DNA of 64,000 bases from Brachionus koreanus (taxonomy: Eukaryota; Rotifera; Eurotatoria; Ploima; Brachionidae), in assembly GCA_016987375.1 (NCBI GenBank), contig PJRA01000143.1:99737-163736 (forward strand), read 5' to 3'. The position numbers and the translations under genes were made by a program. Of the stretch, positions 1-11,448 are shown in pieces. Each line of letters starts with the position of its first letter. Position 1 is the stretch's first letter. The notes under the pieces are model-generated. The model searched no databases and had not been told where the DNA came from. It worked only from the letters and a program-made list of their open reading frames with translations.

Positions 1-282
1 AAAGTTTTTTTTTAAATTTTTTGGGGTTGCCCTGTATCACCACTATTAAATTTTTTAAACCAATTTTCAACTCATAGTACTTTCTTTAATTTAAGAATTT
101 TTTAAATCTTCACTATTTACTTGTTAAGAAGAGTATTGTATTCAATTCTGTTTATTTTAAACATTTAATGTGACTTAAATTTTTAGAAACAAAAATATCC
201 AATCTTATAAAAAAAGGCAAAATTATATGACAATATTATACTATGCTTTATTAGTAAATTTTCAAATTATGTAAATAAAAAT

Positions 283-367
283 AAGAAACAAGAAAAAATA
301 CAGTGACTAAAAATCTTAAGACAGATAACAGAAATGTTGTATTAGATAAAAAATATAAATTTGAATG
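283..367 (+). repeat. 85-bp local direct repeat, copy A
   Basis: This stretch is repeated at 918-1002 with about 85-90% identity by eye. Shared core words include CTAAAAATCTTAAGACAGAT and AAAAAATATAAATTTGAAT. The second copy lies immediately upstream of the SLC26 start codon, so it may be 5' UTR or promoter sequence. A dispersed repeat (about 388-805) lies between the copies. Confidence 0.8.
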
Positions 368-387
368 TAAATATTTATATATTCAAG

Positions 388-805
388 TTTAATCAACAGG
401 CTAGTGCTCATGTCTAATGAGACTGATTAACACTTCATTCATTTAATTGATTTTTAAAAAAAGTATTTATATTAAAACTATAAAAATTTGAAAATTTGAA
501 AATTATTATTGATTAGTTATTTGAAAAAATTTAACAACAAATTATTTAAGTTAAATAATTCAAAATTTGAAACAAAATATGTTTTTAAGTATTGAAAGCT
601 TAAACGTTGAAAACTTCAATATTGATCTCTTAATCACAAAGCAATTTATCAATCTTGAGTAAAAATATTCAAAAATTTTTTCTCCACTTTTTGATTTTGC
701 CGTTTGTTCAATTAAGTTATAACTGTTTCTTAAAATATAATTTAAATTTCTTGAGCCATTTTTCATTAATTTCTCTTTTAAATTCATAAGTGAATTGAAA
801 TAAGA
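388..805 (+). repeat. Dispersed repeat family A, copy 1
   Basis: The segment opens with AATCAACAGGCTAGTG, followed by GACTGATTAACACTTCATT. It later contains TTGATCTCTTAATCACAAAG and TATCAATCTTGAGTAAAAA. The same ordered blocks occur on the same strand at about 22655-23060, and one block recurs at 26725-26775. I see no coding potential. It is probably a non-autonomous mobile element or an old element fragment; the ends are approximate. Confidence 0.7.
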
Positions 806-917
806 AAGACTTTTTTAAGAGAAAGTTCAAAGCATAAGATTTACATTTAAAAGTTTTGTGATAGAAATATAATAATTCTTAGCTAATTTATAAATTGCTT
901 CTTTTGAAAAATAGAAG

Positions 918-1002
918 TAAGAAACATGAAAAAGCACAGTCACTAAAAATCTTAAGACAGATAACAAAAATGTTCTCTTAGGTAAAAAATATAAATTTGA
1001 AT
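918..1002 (+). repeat. 85-bp local direct repeat, copy B
   Basis: Partner of 283-367. It ends 28 bp before the SLC26 ATG, so this copy probably overlaps the transporter's 5' UTR or proximal promoter. Confidence 0.8.
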
Positions 1003-1030
1003 AAAACATTTGTTAAAAATTTATTTTAAA

Positions 1031-4000
1031 ATGGTTTCTAAAACGACAATATCAGATTTGAATATTAGCCGACCATCATATGACTATGAGAAATTCAAAA
1101 AAAGCCATGAAATAAATTCTTACAAAGGATTTAGTGTAACTAAGACTGCAAGAGATATGATAGTAAAAAGCTGTTCGCCTGGAAAAGAGTGTCTCATTCA
1201 GAATATTCTAAATCGTTTGCCATTTTTGCTCTGGCTCAAAGACTACAATTTCAAGGAAACATTTCTGGCTGATTTATTTGCAGGTCTAACAGTTGGCATT
1301 ATGCAAATACCACAAGGTATGGGCTATGCATTGCTTGCCACTGTTCAACCAATTTATGGTCTTTATACATCTTTTTTTCCAGTTTTAATGTATTTTTTGC
1401 TTGGAACTTCTAAGCAACTTTCTATAGGAATATTCGCCATTACTTCTCTAATGACTGGTACTTTGATCACTAATTTAGAAGACAAATATGTGCCACCTGA
1501 AGGATTCAATAGTACGTTGAATCAAATTAGCCAGGAAATAGATACAAGCTTATTTCTAAGTGATGATAGAGAACAAGCGAGAATTTTGATCGGAATGGCA
1601 TCAGCTTTCTGGGTCGGTATTATCCAGTTATTGATGTTTTGCTTTAATCTTGGTTTTATAACATCTTTTTTGAGCGAACCGATGATCAATGGATTTTTAA
1701 CAGGTAAAAAAAATTTATAAAAGTTTATATAATTTATTTATTTTTTGTTTTGTTTTTTAAAGGAAGTGCTATTCATGTATTTACTTCGCAAATAAAATCT
1801 GTTCTTGGAGTTTCACTGAAAGCCTATTCTGGAGCATTTCAAATACCATTAGTTTATTTTTTATTGTTTTTTTCTTTAAAAAAATTAATTAATTTTTTTA
1901 TTCATATTAGACTTGGTATAGTACAATAATGAAATTAGGCCAGACAAATTTGGCTACTGTGATTACAGCCGCAATCTGCATTGGAATTTTACTTTTAATT
2001 AAAATTTTTGTAAATGAAAAATATTCTCATAAATTAAAAAGTTTGTCTTTTTTTTTTAAATCAATTTTTTTTTACTTGTTAGCACTAATTAATTTATTTG
2101 ATATGACAATTTTCTAACAGATAAGCATTTATTTTTATCATTTAGTTTTTATCTAAAAAGCATTTACGTTTAACAATAGAGAGACTCGAGAGATAGTCAA
2201 TATTGGTCTAGGGATATATTTGGCATCTAGTTTTTTTTTTGAAAATTTCAAATCATTTTATCTTTGACAAAAAAATAAAAAAATAAATTTAATGAATTTG
2301 AATTTTGGATTAAAAAACTAAAACATATTTCATTATTAATGGAAAATTATTAATTTTGAAATTTAATCAATCCTAATTATTTAACTAATCCTCAAAGAAA
2401 TTTTAAATTTATTTTTTTTTCAATAGTTCCGATTCCAACCGAGCTATTAATAGTAATATTTTAACAATTAAAAAATAAAAAAAAAATTTTTAAATTTTTT
2501 CTCTTAAAAGATTATATTCGGAACGACAATTTCTTATTTGGCAGATTTGAATAAAAAATTTGGTGTAAAAGTAGTTGGTCCGATAGAACCTGGGTAAAAT
2601 TAAAAAAAAGAAAAAATTTGTTCAAAATTTTTAAAAAATTGAAATTTATAAATATTAAATTGAACAAAATTTTCTTATAAAAATTTATTTTTCTAGAAAA
2701 AAAAATAGAATATTTTCAAAAGATTGCCAAAGCCTCAAATTCCACCTATTTACCTTTTTAAAGAAATAATTGTCGATTGTTTTTTAATAGCAATAATTGC
2801 ATTTGTTAGTAACTATTCCTTATGTGATGTTTTCTCAAAATTAAATCGCTATAAAATTGACTCAAACCAAGAATTATTAGCCTATGGAACAAGCAATTTA
2901 TTTGGTTCGTTTTTTTCATGTTTTGTTAGCTCGGGTTCACTGAGTCGATCTCTTGTTCAAAATAACACTGGAGGAAAGAGTCAATTAGCTTCTTTGTTTT
3001 CGTGTCTAGTTGTAGGTTTGGTTTTAATTTTCATTGCACCATTATTGAGAGACTTGCCACGAGCTTGTCTAGCTTCCATTGTTCTTGTTGCACTTCAAGG
3101 AATGCTTAAAAAAATTTTGGACCTTAAATTTTACTGGAAAGTCAGTAAAAATGAGTTTGTAAGCTTTTATTTTTATTTGAGGATTTTTTCTTATTTTTTA
3201 ATTTTTAAAAAAAAAAGTATCAATTTCTAATAACATTTTTGGCCACTGTAATTTTAAATGTTGACTATGGTCTAGCAGTTGGCATAGTCTATTACATTGT
3301 GATGCATGTAATTAGATCAATTGAACCATATTCAACTAGATTGGGCAACATACCAGCTACTGAGTTGTACAAAGATGTTAAAATTTATAAACAAGTAACA
3401 TTGAATTGACTCATTATTTGTCTGCTTTTATTCTAAATTGGCTTTAATTTAAAGGCTAAAGAAATTGATCAAATAAAAATAGTGCGAGTTCAGTCCGAAT
3501 TGTATGCTTCTAATTCGGACAGATTTTTAAACTTGGTCTATCAATTGACTGATACTAAGCCTCAGGAATACATGGAAGTATACAAAAAGAGAATGGATTT
3601 GAAAAGAAAACAAAATAAATCTGGCAGCAACTCTTTATTCAATCGAGTTAAATACAGAAATAAAACCGAAACTAAAGAATTTAGTAAAAATAATGCTAGT
3701 GTTTCGATTGAATTGAATCAAAGTGATGGACAAGAAAATTTAATGCAAATGCCAAATTTCAAATATTTGATTGTTGATTGTTCACCATTTATTTTTATTG
3801 ATTCAGTTGGAGCTAAAGCAATTAAAAAAGTAAATTTCAAAATTAAATTAAATTAAATTTTTATGAAAAAATTTATTAATAATTTATCAAATTTTTAAAG
3901 TTGATTTCTGAATACAAAGAAATTGGCGTTAATGTTTTACTTGCAGATTGTAATGGTAATTAAGATTTTTTTTTCATTTTTTAAAAACAAAATAATATTA

Positions 4001-4261
4001 ATTTGAGTAAATTTAAATTTGGGTGGAGTGCTTTTGCACTAATTTTGTACATTTTTTTCCTTATACCAAATTTTAATTTTGATTTATATTAATTTTTTTT
4101 TCTACCAGTCTCATCTTTTTTTTTATTTAGATTCTTTTATTGATCGGCTTAAACGAATGGAAAATGCAAGTACAAAGGGAAAAAGTGCTGGATTTTATGA
4201 TGAAAAAATAATGTTCTTGTCCATAAGCGATGCTGTTTTATATGCATTAAATAATTTTTGA
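1031..4261 (+). CDS. SLC26/SulP-family anion transporter, 10 exons
   Basis: Multi-pass plasma-membrane anion exchanger or channel of the SLC26 family (sulfate, chloride, bicarbonate or oxalate; substrate not predictable here). Exons: 1031-1703, 1763-1851, 1911-2040, 2427-2452, 2511-2593, 2723-3158, 3218-3394, 3455-3829, 3901-3955, 4131-4261. All junctions are GT-AG and keep frame, giving about 724 aa, normal for the family. Exon 1 carries the SulP signature region (IPQGMGYALLATVQPIYGLY). Exon 6 has NQELLAYGTSNLFGSFFSC and a SLSRS motif. The C-terminal part from about residue 515 is a STAS domain, with FKYLIVDCSPFIFIDSVGAK. Exon 4 is a 26-nt micro-exon encoding the end of PIPTELLI. I chose the ATG at 1031 as the first in-frame ATG; upstream in-frame codons start only with TTG. 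No broken residues were noticed. Confidence 0.9.
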
Positions 4262-4828
4262 ATTATCAAAAATTTTAAGTTTAAAAAATTTATAATTTAA
4301 TATCAAAAAAAATACAATAAAATTTAAATAAATTTTTTCACAATGTCTTTTCTAATAGATTAATTGGAACTAAAATAATTTTTTTATTTTCAATTTCGAA
4401 GCTGATTAATTCAAGTTAAATTCTTAAACTGTATTTTGCTACACAATAATAATTTTTTATTAAATATTTCAAAAAATATAAATTTTTCGAAAAAGCTAAT
4501 TTATCATATTTTTTTCTTTTTGAAATTTGAATTGTTAATTTGACTTTAAAATTTCCAGGTAAAAATAATAACAACACTGTTTAGATTTTTAGTTCAATAC
4601 GACAATTTTATGGCAAATGTTTTAAAATATTTCATTGACATTAAATTTTCTTAAATGGTATAATTTTGCCAATATAAATAAACTGAAGCAGTAATTTTTT
4701 TAAAGCTGTTTAAAAAAAAAGAATTGAAACCTAAAAAATTTAAATTTAAAAACAAACTAAAATATGAAATAACATTTTCAATTTAGATTTTGAGAAAAAA
4801 AATAATTTTTTTTTAATGAATTAAAAAA
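4262..4828. other. Intergenic, AT-rich, no gene seen
   Basis: Between the SLC26 stop and the CR1 start. Mostly A/T runs; I recognise no coding segment or repeat. It should contain the SLC26 3' end and the CR1 promoter. Confidence 0.6.
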
Positions 4829-7800
4829 ATGTTCAGAGAAAATTTAAAAGATAAGAAATTTTTATATTCAGTAAGATTAAAACATTTTTCATTTTACATA
4901 AATACATTTATTATTGTAGTATGATGTGAAATTACTTAAAAGGAATTTGAAACCATTATCAAATAAATTTTTAATAAGTCCAGTCTTTGTTGCCATAGTG
5001 GTCAATGTATCAATTTTATTGACATTAATAGCCATTGGTTTCTATTCTGGAATATTTGCTAATTTAAATTACAAAAAACTGTATGGTGACCATTGTACCT
5101 ATGATTCGGATTGTGAACAAAGTTTAAATCTACGCTGTCAAAATGCAAATTGTAATTGTACTAGTTCAACGTTTTACAACCGAACTTTATTGCTGTGTGT
5201 TTCAAAACACTTAAACTCTGTACCATGTTCAAATGATGGTGATAACGAGTGTTGTTGTGGACAAAAATGCACTTATGACCAACTTACAAAAACAAGTAAA
5301 TGTTTATGTACAGAGGATAGATGGTGGAATGAAACTAATTCGACATGTGGTATGACACATACAAAATTTCATGTTTTTATATTTTTGTTTTTGTTTAATT
5401 AAAATTTATTTTAGAGAAAAAATCGTATTTTAATGAAAATTGTTCAACAAGTGATCAATGTTTGTTGAACACAAATTTAGTCTGTTTGAACAATAAATGT
5501 ATTTGTTCTAATCCAAGTTTGAATTTTTGGAATGGCACCTATTGTGATACAGTTCAATCTTATATGGGAAAATGTAAAATTACACAAGGCTGTAATCCAT
5601 CTCAAGGACTTGTTTGTAATATAACAGAAACCTATCCATACAAATGCACTTGTCCACCTTATTTTTATTGGCATTCAGCTAATAACTCATGTAATGCACA
5701 AGTTACTTACAATGATTTGTGTAGTTCTACAAATGAGTGTAAAAGTGACACAGGATTATATTGTGATTCACAGTGTAAATGTCTTGATAATCATATTTGG
5801 TCATCAGACAAATGCAGTATTTATTTAATTTCTTAAAATTTTAAGCTTAAACAAAAAAAAACAAGAATAATTTTTTTTCTAGTCAAAAAATTAAATCATG
5901 GTGAATTTTGTAATGGATCAACAATTCAATGTGATGACACTGTTGGTTTAAATTGTATTAATTCATATTGTGCATGCATAAACAACAAGTTTTGGAACGG
6001 ATCTTATTGTGGTATGTTTTTTTTATCAATTAAGAAAATTAGAAACAAGTAAATTTAAAAAAAATTTAAAACAAAAAATAATTATTTGTGTATTTGTTTA
6101 TCTGTATCGAGCTACTGCCCCTTCAGATTAAAATAGAAAATGAAAAAAAAAAATAATTAAATAATAAAATTTTTAATGCTTGATTTTTTTTATTAAAAAA
6201 ATTTAAAAAATTTTGAAGTCTCTCAATTATCAAATGGATTAAACTGTGACAATTCTTTTGCGTGTAATTCTTCAATTGGGCTAAGCTGTGATTTAACAAT
6301 AAAACAATGTGTGTTAGTATTTTAGATCCAATTTTAGATTAAACATAAAATTACTAAATATAAAATTCAATAAAGCTGTTTATCAACCCATTACTGGTCA
6401 CAAACTGATGAGAAATGCAGTAATTTCAAGATCTTGTATGAATTTTTTAATTTAATTCCATTCAGAAATGAAAGAAATAAATGGAACTTTGTGCATTAAT
6501 TCAATTCAATGTCAAATCCAAAATGGACTTAGTTGTGTATCAAATCGATGCTCGTGAGGCGATTCTGTATTTATTTAAAAAAATGTTCATTTGTAATTTA
6601 AGCTGTGCTGAATTTCACTATTGGTCTGGAAAAAAATGCAGTAATTGTGCTCAATTTTTTTTATTTATTACAGATTTACTTCATCTAAGTTTTAAAAAAA
6701 ATTGTAAATACTCTGTGTAGTAATACTTTTGAGTGCCAAGACTACAATGGACTTCAATGCTTAACCATAGCAGGCAATAATGTATGCGAATGTCCAATAC
6801 AAGCGTTTTGGAATGGAAAGAAGTGTGGTAATTATACTTTTAGATACCTATCCAATGTTCAATTGAAAATTTAGACTCAATTAGTAATTTTCTCAACACA
6901 ATTCAAATAAAAAAATATATGAATACTTAATTTATTTTATCGAGTCATAAAATTTTGCCTTTTTTCTATAAGGTTAGATATTTTTGATTTTAACTTATTT
7001 TTAATTCAAAAAATTTAAGTCATATTAAATGTATAAAATAAACAGAATTGAATGCTATACTCTTTTCAAAATGATATGTCTAACTCTTTGTTTATTTAAT
7101 TCTAAGGAAATTTTATAGAATGAAAACTTTAAAAAAATATTTTGAAATTTCGGCATTGTTACGTCATTATTGCGTCATATTTATGGGCAGAGTAAAATTT
7201 TTGATCAAATTTTATTTTTCAAAAATTAATTAAAATGCACAACCTTTCAAACTACCAAGAAATATTTGAAAAACACTGTTGTGAGTTTCAAAGAACTACT
7301 CACTGATAGATGACTAAAGACTATGGAGAAAATTGGTTTATATTTTGAAGATTAGCTGAGTATTGATTTTTTATTGATAGATTAGCTAGAAAAAATGCAA
7401 AATTTTTTGACTCACACAAATATTAAGAAAAATTTGAATGAAAATTAGATGATTTTAAAATTGTTTAATCAATTAAAGCAAAAAAGAAAAAGAATCCAAA
7501 CCGATAGAATTCTTTGTATTTTAATAAAGGTAACAAAAACAAATAAATAATCAAAAATATAGTTGAAGCTTGAAATAGCGAAAATTTTATTCAATTTTGA
7601 GTTTTATTTAGTTTTAAGGCTTACTGTTAGTTTTGAAAATTTTTATTATTTTCTAAACATAGCAACAAGTTAAATATGTTCATTTTAATTTTGATTTTGA
7701 AAATTAAAAAAAATAAAATAAATTATAAAAAAACTAAAGCATTTCCAGTAATTTATTTATATTCTAAAAACTTTTAAATAAATAACTTTATCATTTGAAA

Positions 7801-9818
7801 ATCAAAATAAAGATACGTCAACATGCTATGATTCACTTTTTGCACTTAAAATAAGATGCTTTTCTAATATCAATCAAATCAAATATAAAAATTCAATCTA
7901 AAAAATCTTCAAAATTTATTTTAATTTAAATTTAAAAAAAATAAGTTAAAAAATTAACTGATGGTGAAGTGTGTAGTTTAGATGCAGAATGCGATCAAAG
8001 AGTTGGTCTATCATGCCATGGTCTATGCAGGTATAGTTCAATTTCAAGTCTAGCTTGAATTAAAAAAAATCTAATATAAAATAATAAGATGCGAATCAAC
8101 TCGATACTGGTCAATAAATATTTGTCGTAAATTTAAAAATTTATTTATTTAAATAAAATTATTTAAAATAGAATATAAATAAAGAATTAAAGAAAGATTT
8201 AAATGATTCATGCATCCAAAACTTTGAGTGTAAAAATAACCTAGGACTTTTGTGCATTGGCGGAAAATGTGATTGTATGCCTTTGATGTATTGGTCTGGA
8301 ACAAAGTGTGGTAAAAAAAATGTTTAAAATTTTTTTTTTTCAAATTTTAATTTTCCAAAGATTTTAAACTTACCGAAAGTCAATCATGTACTGGTTCAGA
8401 TTGTCAAAATTATGCTGGACTTAGTTGTACAAGTAGCTTGTGCAAGTAATTTTGTCTTTAGGAAAAAATCTTCTTATTTCTTTTCATTTTATACAGATGC
8501 GATTCCAATTCACATTGGATTATCAACAAATGTCGTTAGTTTTTTTTTGTCTTTTAAAAAGAAATTTTTTATTTTATTTATTTTTTCTAAGAGAAATATG
8601 TTAAAATAAATCAATATTGTGATGAAACAACTTATATATGCAACTCTAATCTTGTTTGCCAGGGAACAACCGCTGGCAACTTCATATGTCAGTAAGTTGA
8701 AAAAACATCAAATAAAGAAATTTTTATTATATTTTTTTTCTCGAAGATGTTCACCTTCAAGCTATTGGAATGGCAAACAATGTGGTAAATCTAGAACAGA
8801 ATTTTGAATTAAATAAAAAAATTTTTTTATTAAAGAACCTATGAAGACTTATCAGGATCCTTGCGATGATTGGAATATACCATGTGATTACACACTTAAT
8901 CTTAAATGCCTTTTGAAAGATGAAGGTTCGTCTTGTTATACCGGTTATTCAGGAAGAAGATGTAATTGCATTGACAAAGAGTATTGGGATGGTACTGCAT
9001 GTTTGCCTAAACTACTTAATGGAGTGATTACAGATCATAAATGTAAATGTCGTCAAGACTTAGGACTGGAATGGTTGTCTTATTCAGGCACATACACCTG
9101 CTACAGTGTCTATAGCCCTAATAAAGCATGTTCATGTCCAAATGAAAAATACTGGACAGGCCAAATATGTGTTGAGAAAAAAACTCATTTTGAATATTGT
9201 ATTGAGAGCTGTGAGTGTAGAGAAGATTTAGATCTTAGCTGTCAAAGCTTTATCCTTGGATATTCATGTTATAGTTCATTTGGTACGGGTAAAAAGTGTC
9301 TATGCAATCATTTGACACATTGGTGGAACAAAGACCAGAAAAAGTGTGGTAATTTTTTGTTGTGTTTGATGTACAGATAATTTTTTAAATTAGAATATTT
9401 AAGTTCAAAAATACACATATTCGGATGAATGCAAAGATAATTGTCAGTGTAGAGAAGATTTAATGCTTACATGTCAAAGTAATTCTAGTTATTCATGTAT
9501 AAATAATTTTAACGGAAAGAAAAAATGTGATTGTGATTACACTCAATTTTGGAGTGGAACTGCTTGCAGTAATCTTGAAAACAACCTATTAGATTAAATT
9601 AAAATGTAGTTCTGTTTTTTTTATTTTAAAGTTAATAAATACACCGAAAGTGCAGCTTGCAATGATAATTGTGAGTGCAGAGGCGATCTTGGACTAAGTT
9701 GTAATAGCTTTTTGTGCAAATGCAATGTCAATAAGTATTAAATTATTTGATTGCTACAATTTTTTATTTTGATTTTGAATAATTTTTAAGAGCATGGGAT
9801 GGAATACAATGTGTCTAA
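4829..9818 (+). CDS. CR1: type II membrane protein with cysteine-rich EB/EGF-like modules, 20 exons
   Basis: Exons: 4829-4870, 4920-5349, 5415-5816, 5883-6011, 6219-6312, 6376-6419, 6466-6553, 6603-6640, 6690-6827, 7946-8030, 8089-8126, 8185-8310, 8361-8445, 8497-8534, 8592-8691, 8747-8784, 8836-9348, 9404-9568, 9632-9734, 9791-9818. Total about 907 aa, frame closed throughout. A short basic N-terminus is followed by one hydrophobic segment (about residues 37-60) and no signal peptide, so a type II topology with an extracellular C-terminus is inferred. The ectodomain is a string of modules of about 45 residues, roughly C-x-C-D/E-C-x-GL-x-C-x-C-x-C-x-YWNG-x-C. They resemble EB-module/EGF-like repeats and contain many N-glycosylation sequons. 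The last modules instead share a DNCxCREDLxLxC pattern. Module boundaries fall at phase-1 introns; many modules are split by a phase-2 intron before the final C-x-C. The intron at 6828-7945 is unusually long. Function unknown; adhesion, scavenger or ligand binding is a guess. Confidence 0.8.
6107..6170 (+). repeat. Hairpin/A-rich repeat family C, copy in CR1 intron 4
   Basis: ATCGAGCTACTGCCCCTTCA followed by an A-rich tail. Related copies lie at 28704-28770 (equivalent CR2 intron), 40924-40975 and 44382-44430, where the stem is a clean GAGC-TAAT-GCTC. This copy has an imperfect stem. Confidence 0.6.
6828..7945 (+). other. Expanded intron 9 of CR1 (1.1 kb)
   Basis: The matching CR2 intron is only 52 bp, so about 1 kb was gained here or lost there. 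I see no ORF, terminal inverted repeats or RT/transposase motif. Two CGTCA half-sites occur near 7163-7180 (ACGTCATTATTGCGTCAT), which could be chance. Confidence 0.6.
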
Positions 9819-10125
9819 AATTATTAAAAGAAATATCAAATTAAATAACATCAACATTTTCTGAATGCGAGTTTTGATTATTTTTTCAAAATTTTTTTAA
9901 ATAATGGCTGAATTAAAATTTAATTAGTATTAAATATTTTTACATTAGATAAAATATTTTTGTGAATTGATTGATTTAAAATTAGACGGTATTGTAAAAT
10001 TCAAATAAAAATAGAACAAAAATTGACTTTTTTTCAATTTAAAATAAAAAATAATTAGTTCTTAATTTAAACCAAATGTTTGATTTTTTATTTTCTAAAT
10101 TATCACTTTTAAATAAAAAAGCAAA
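9819..10125. other. Intergenic, no gene seen
   Basis: AT-rich sequence between the CR1 stop and the start of the duplicated segment. No coding segment or recognisable repeat. Confidence 0.6.
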
Positions 10126-10352
10126 ATGATGACGATTTGTGCATCTGGATAACCTGCGTGTCAATAAAAAAAACAAGTGAAAGAAAAAACTATTTTGCCA
10201 AATACAAGCTCACTTTGAAAGTTGAAAAACCGGATATTCCACTTGAATCGAATCTGATCTTCTTCGGTACCAAGCTTGACCCAAAACTATCGTTTAAGCC
10301 GCATTTAGAACATCTGGAAAAAAAACTAGTTCCCAACCATAAATTTTATTAG
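10126..10352 (+). mobile_element. Non-LTR retrotransposon RT fragment with internal deletion
   Basis: Encodes the post-catalytic part of a reverse transcriptase: DDDLCIWI in the longer copy corresponds to the A/FADD-like region, then KPDIPLESNLIFFGTKLDPK, which resembles the 'KYLGxxLDxxLxF' region after the palm domain. A stop follows directly. Compared with the partner at 18173-18487, about 95 bp is missing. Non-functional. Confidence 0.7.
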
Positions 10353-10718
10353 AAGAATAAAAAGCTTTAAATAGTCAAAATCTGTGTGTCAAAGTAGCTA
10401 GATCAAATATATTTTTCATTCGAAAATAATTTATAATTGTTTGGATTTTTTTTCAAATGTAAACTCTTAAATTTTAAATCACTCATAGAATGAAGTTTAA
10501 TAGAACTAAAATTTTATTAAAAATTAAATATCTCTATTTTGAGATTATAAATGATGAAAGTAAATATATTAATCAAACAATTTATTTAATTACTAAGATT
10601 CAGTTTAAAAATGAAAGATAATTTTATTTCGTAATTTAAAATGTTTCAAATAAATGATAAAAATTAAGTATTTAAATATCAGAAAATTAAATCAACTAGC
10701 TAATTATTTAAAAAAAAA

Positions 10719-11231
10719 ATGAATATGCAAGCTTTTGAAAATAACTCAACTCATTGTAAACAGGATGAACCCATAAATTACCCAACAAACACATCTTCAG
10801 CAATTTATTCAACAAGTTTTGTCAATACTAATTCGCAACAAAGCACAAGACTAAATGTCCTAGATGAGAAAATATCAGATTTTAATTCTTATATCTATTT
10901 CACACTAATAATAGCTCTTAGTGGAATAAGCTTTTATTTTTTTGATTTATATCGAGATTGCTCTAATTGTAAAGGATCATGGATTTTCATTTTGATTGGT
11001 ATCACAGGATTGCTTGTTGCTATTTCAGTATTGGTTTTAAAATTTGCTCCCAATTCAAAAACCTATATTTATTTCTTTCATTTAACAGTTCATTTAATTC
11101 TATTGGTATTACTACTACTTTGTTTTACTAGCTCTATTTTTTTTATTGAAATTTCTCTACTGGTAATTCTTTTCGATATCATGGTAATATTTTTCGGAAA
11201 ACAAATTGAAATAGCAAAGAAGAAAGATTAA
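10719..11231 (+). CDS. Four-TM small membrane protein, copy 1 (170 aa)
   Basis: Single-exon gene; the ATG follows an A-rich run. The first 50 residues are polar (NNSTHCKQDEPINYPTNTSS) and are probably cytoplasmic or lumenal. Four hydrophobic segments follow, at about residues 57-75, 86-106, 112-132 and 134-157, and the protein ends in a charged tail (KQIEIAKKKD). The third and fourth TM segments are almost contiguous. I do not recognise the family; size and topology resemble tetraspan or MARVEL-like proteins, without their signature motifs. The predicted protein is identical to that at 18855-19367. The maintained frame and a normal composition argue for a real gene; the recent duplication makes purifying selection impossible to judge from this pair. 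Confidence 0.65.
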   Translation: MNMQAFENNSTHCKQDEPINYPTNTSSAIYSTSFVNTNSQQSTRLNVLDEKISDFNSYIYFTLIIALSGISFYFFDLYRDCSNCKGSWIFILIGITGLLVAISVLVLKFAPNSKTYIYFFHLTVHLILLVLLLLCFTSSIFFIEISLLVILFDIMVIFFGKQIEIAKKKD

Positions 11232-11448
11232 CAAATATTTTATCTATATTTTAGCTAGATTTAATAAAAATTTAAAAACAAAATATTTTATTTTATTTGA
11301 AGTATTAATGTAAAAAATATCAGACTACAGAGTATTTTAAAAAAGACTCAATTTGGGTTGTGTTAAATTTTGTACAATAGAACAAAACAAACTGTTAAAC
11401 TTTTCTTTTAAAAGCCAAAAACAATTTCTGAAAATGCATCAATAAATG

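Larger units (their letters stand above)
10126..11448 (+). repeat. Segmental duplication, copy 1 (RT fragment + four-TM gene + MULE-like tail)
   Basis: Matches 18173-19583 at near identity. Only isolated differences are visible outside one indel (for example TAATTACTAAG versus TAATTAATAAG). Copy 1 lacks about 95 bp of the RT fragment present in copy 2. Homology stops abruptly at ATGATGACGATTTG on the left and GCATCAATAAA on the right. Confidence 0.9.

Noticed and set aside
560..1009. Two minus-strand open frames of 60-75 codons
   Set aside because: They overlap dispersed and direct repeats, have low-complexity composition and no domain.
4926..5402. CR1 start at the GTG/early frame of exon 2
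   Set aside because: There is no ATG in that frame; a spliced exon 1 with an ATG at 4829 parallels CR2 (27432) and gives matching residues at the junction.
7160..7182. Tandem CGTCA half-sites resembling cAMP response elements
   Set aside because: Inside an intron, only two short words; likely chance.
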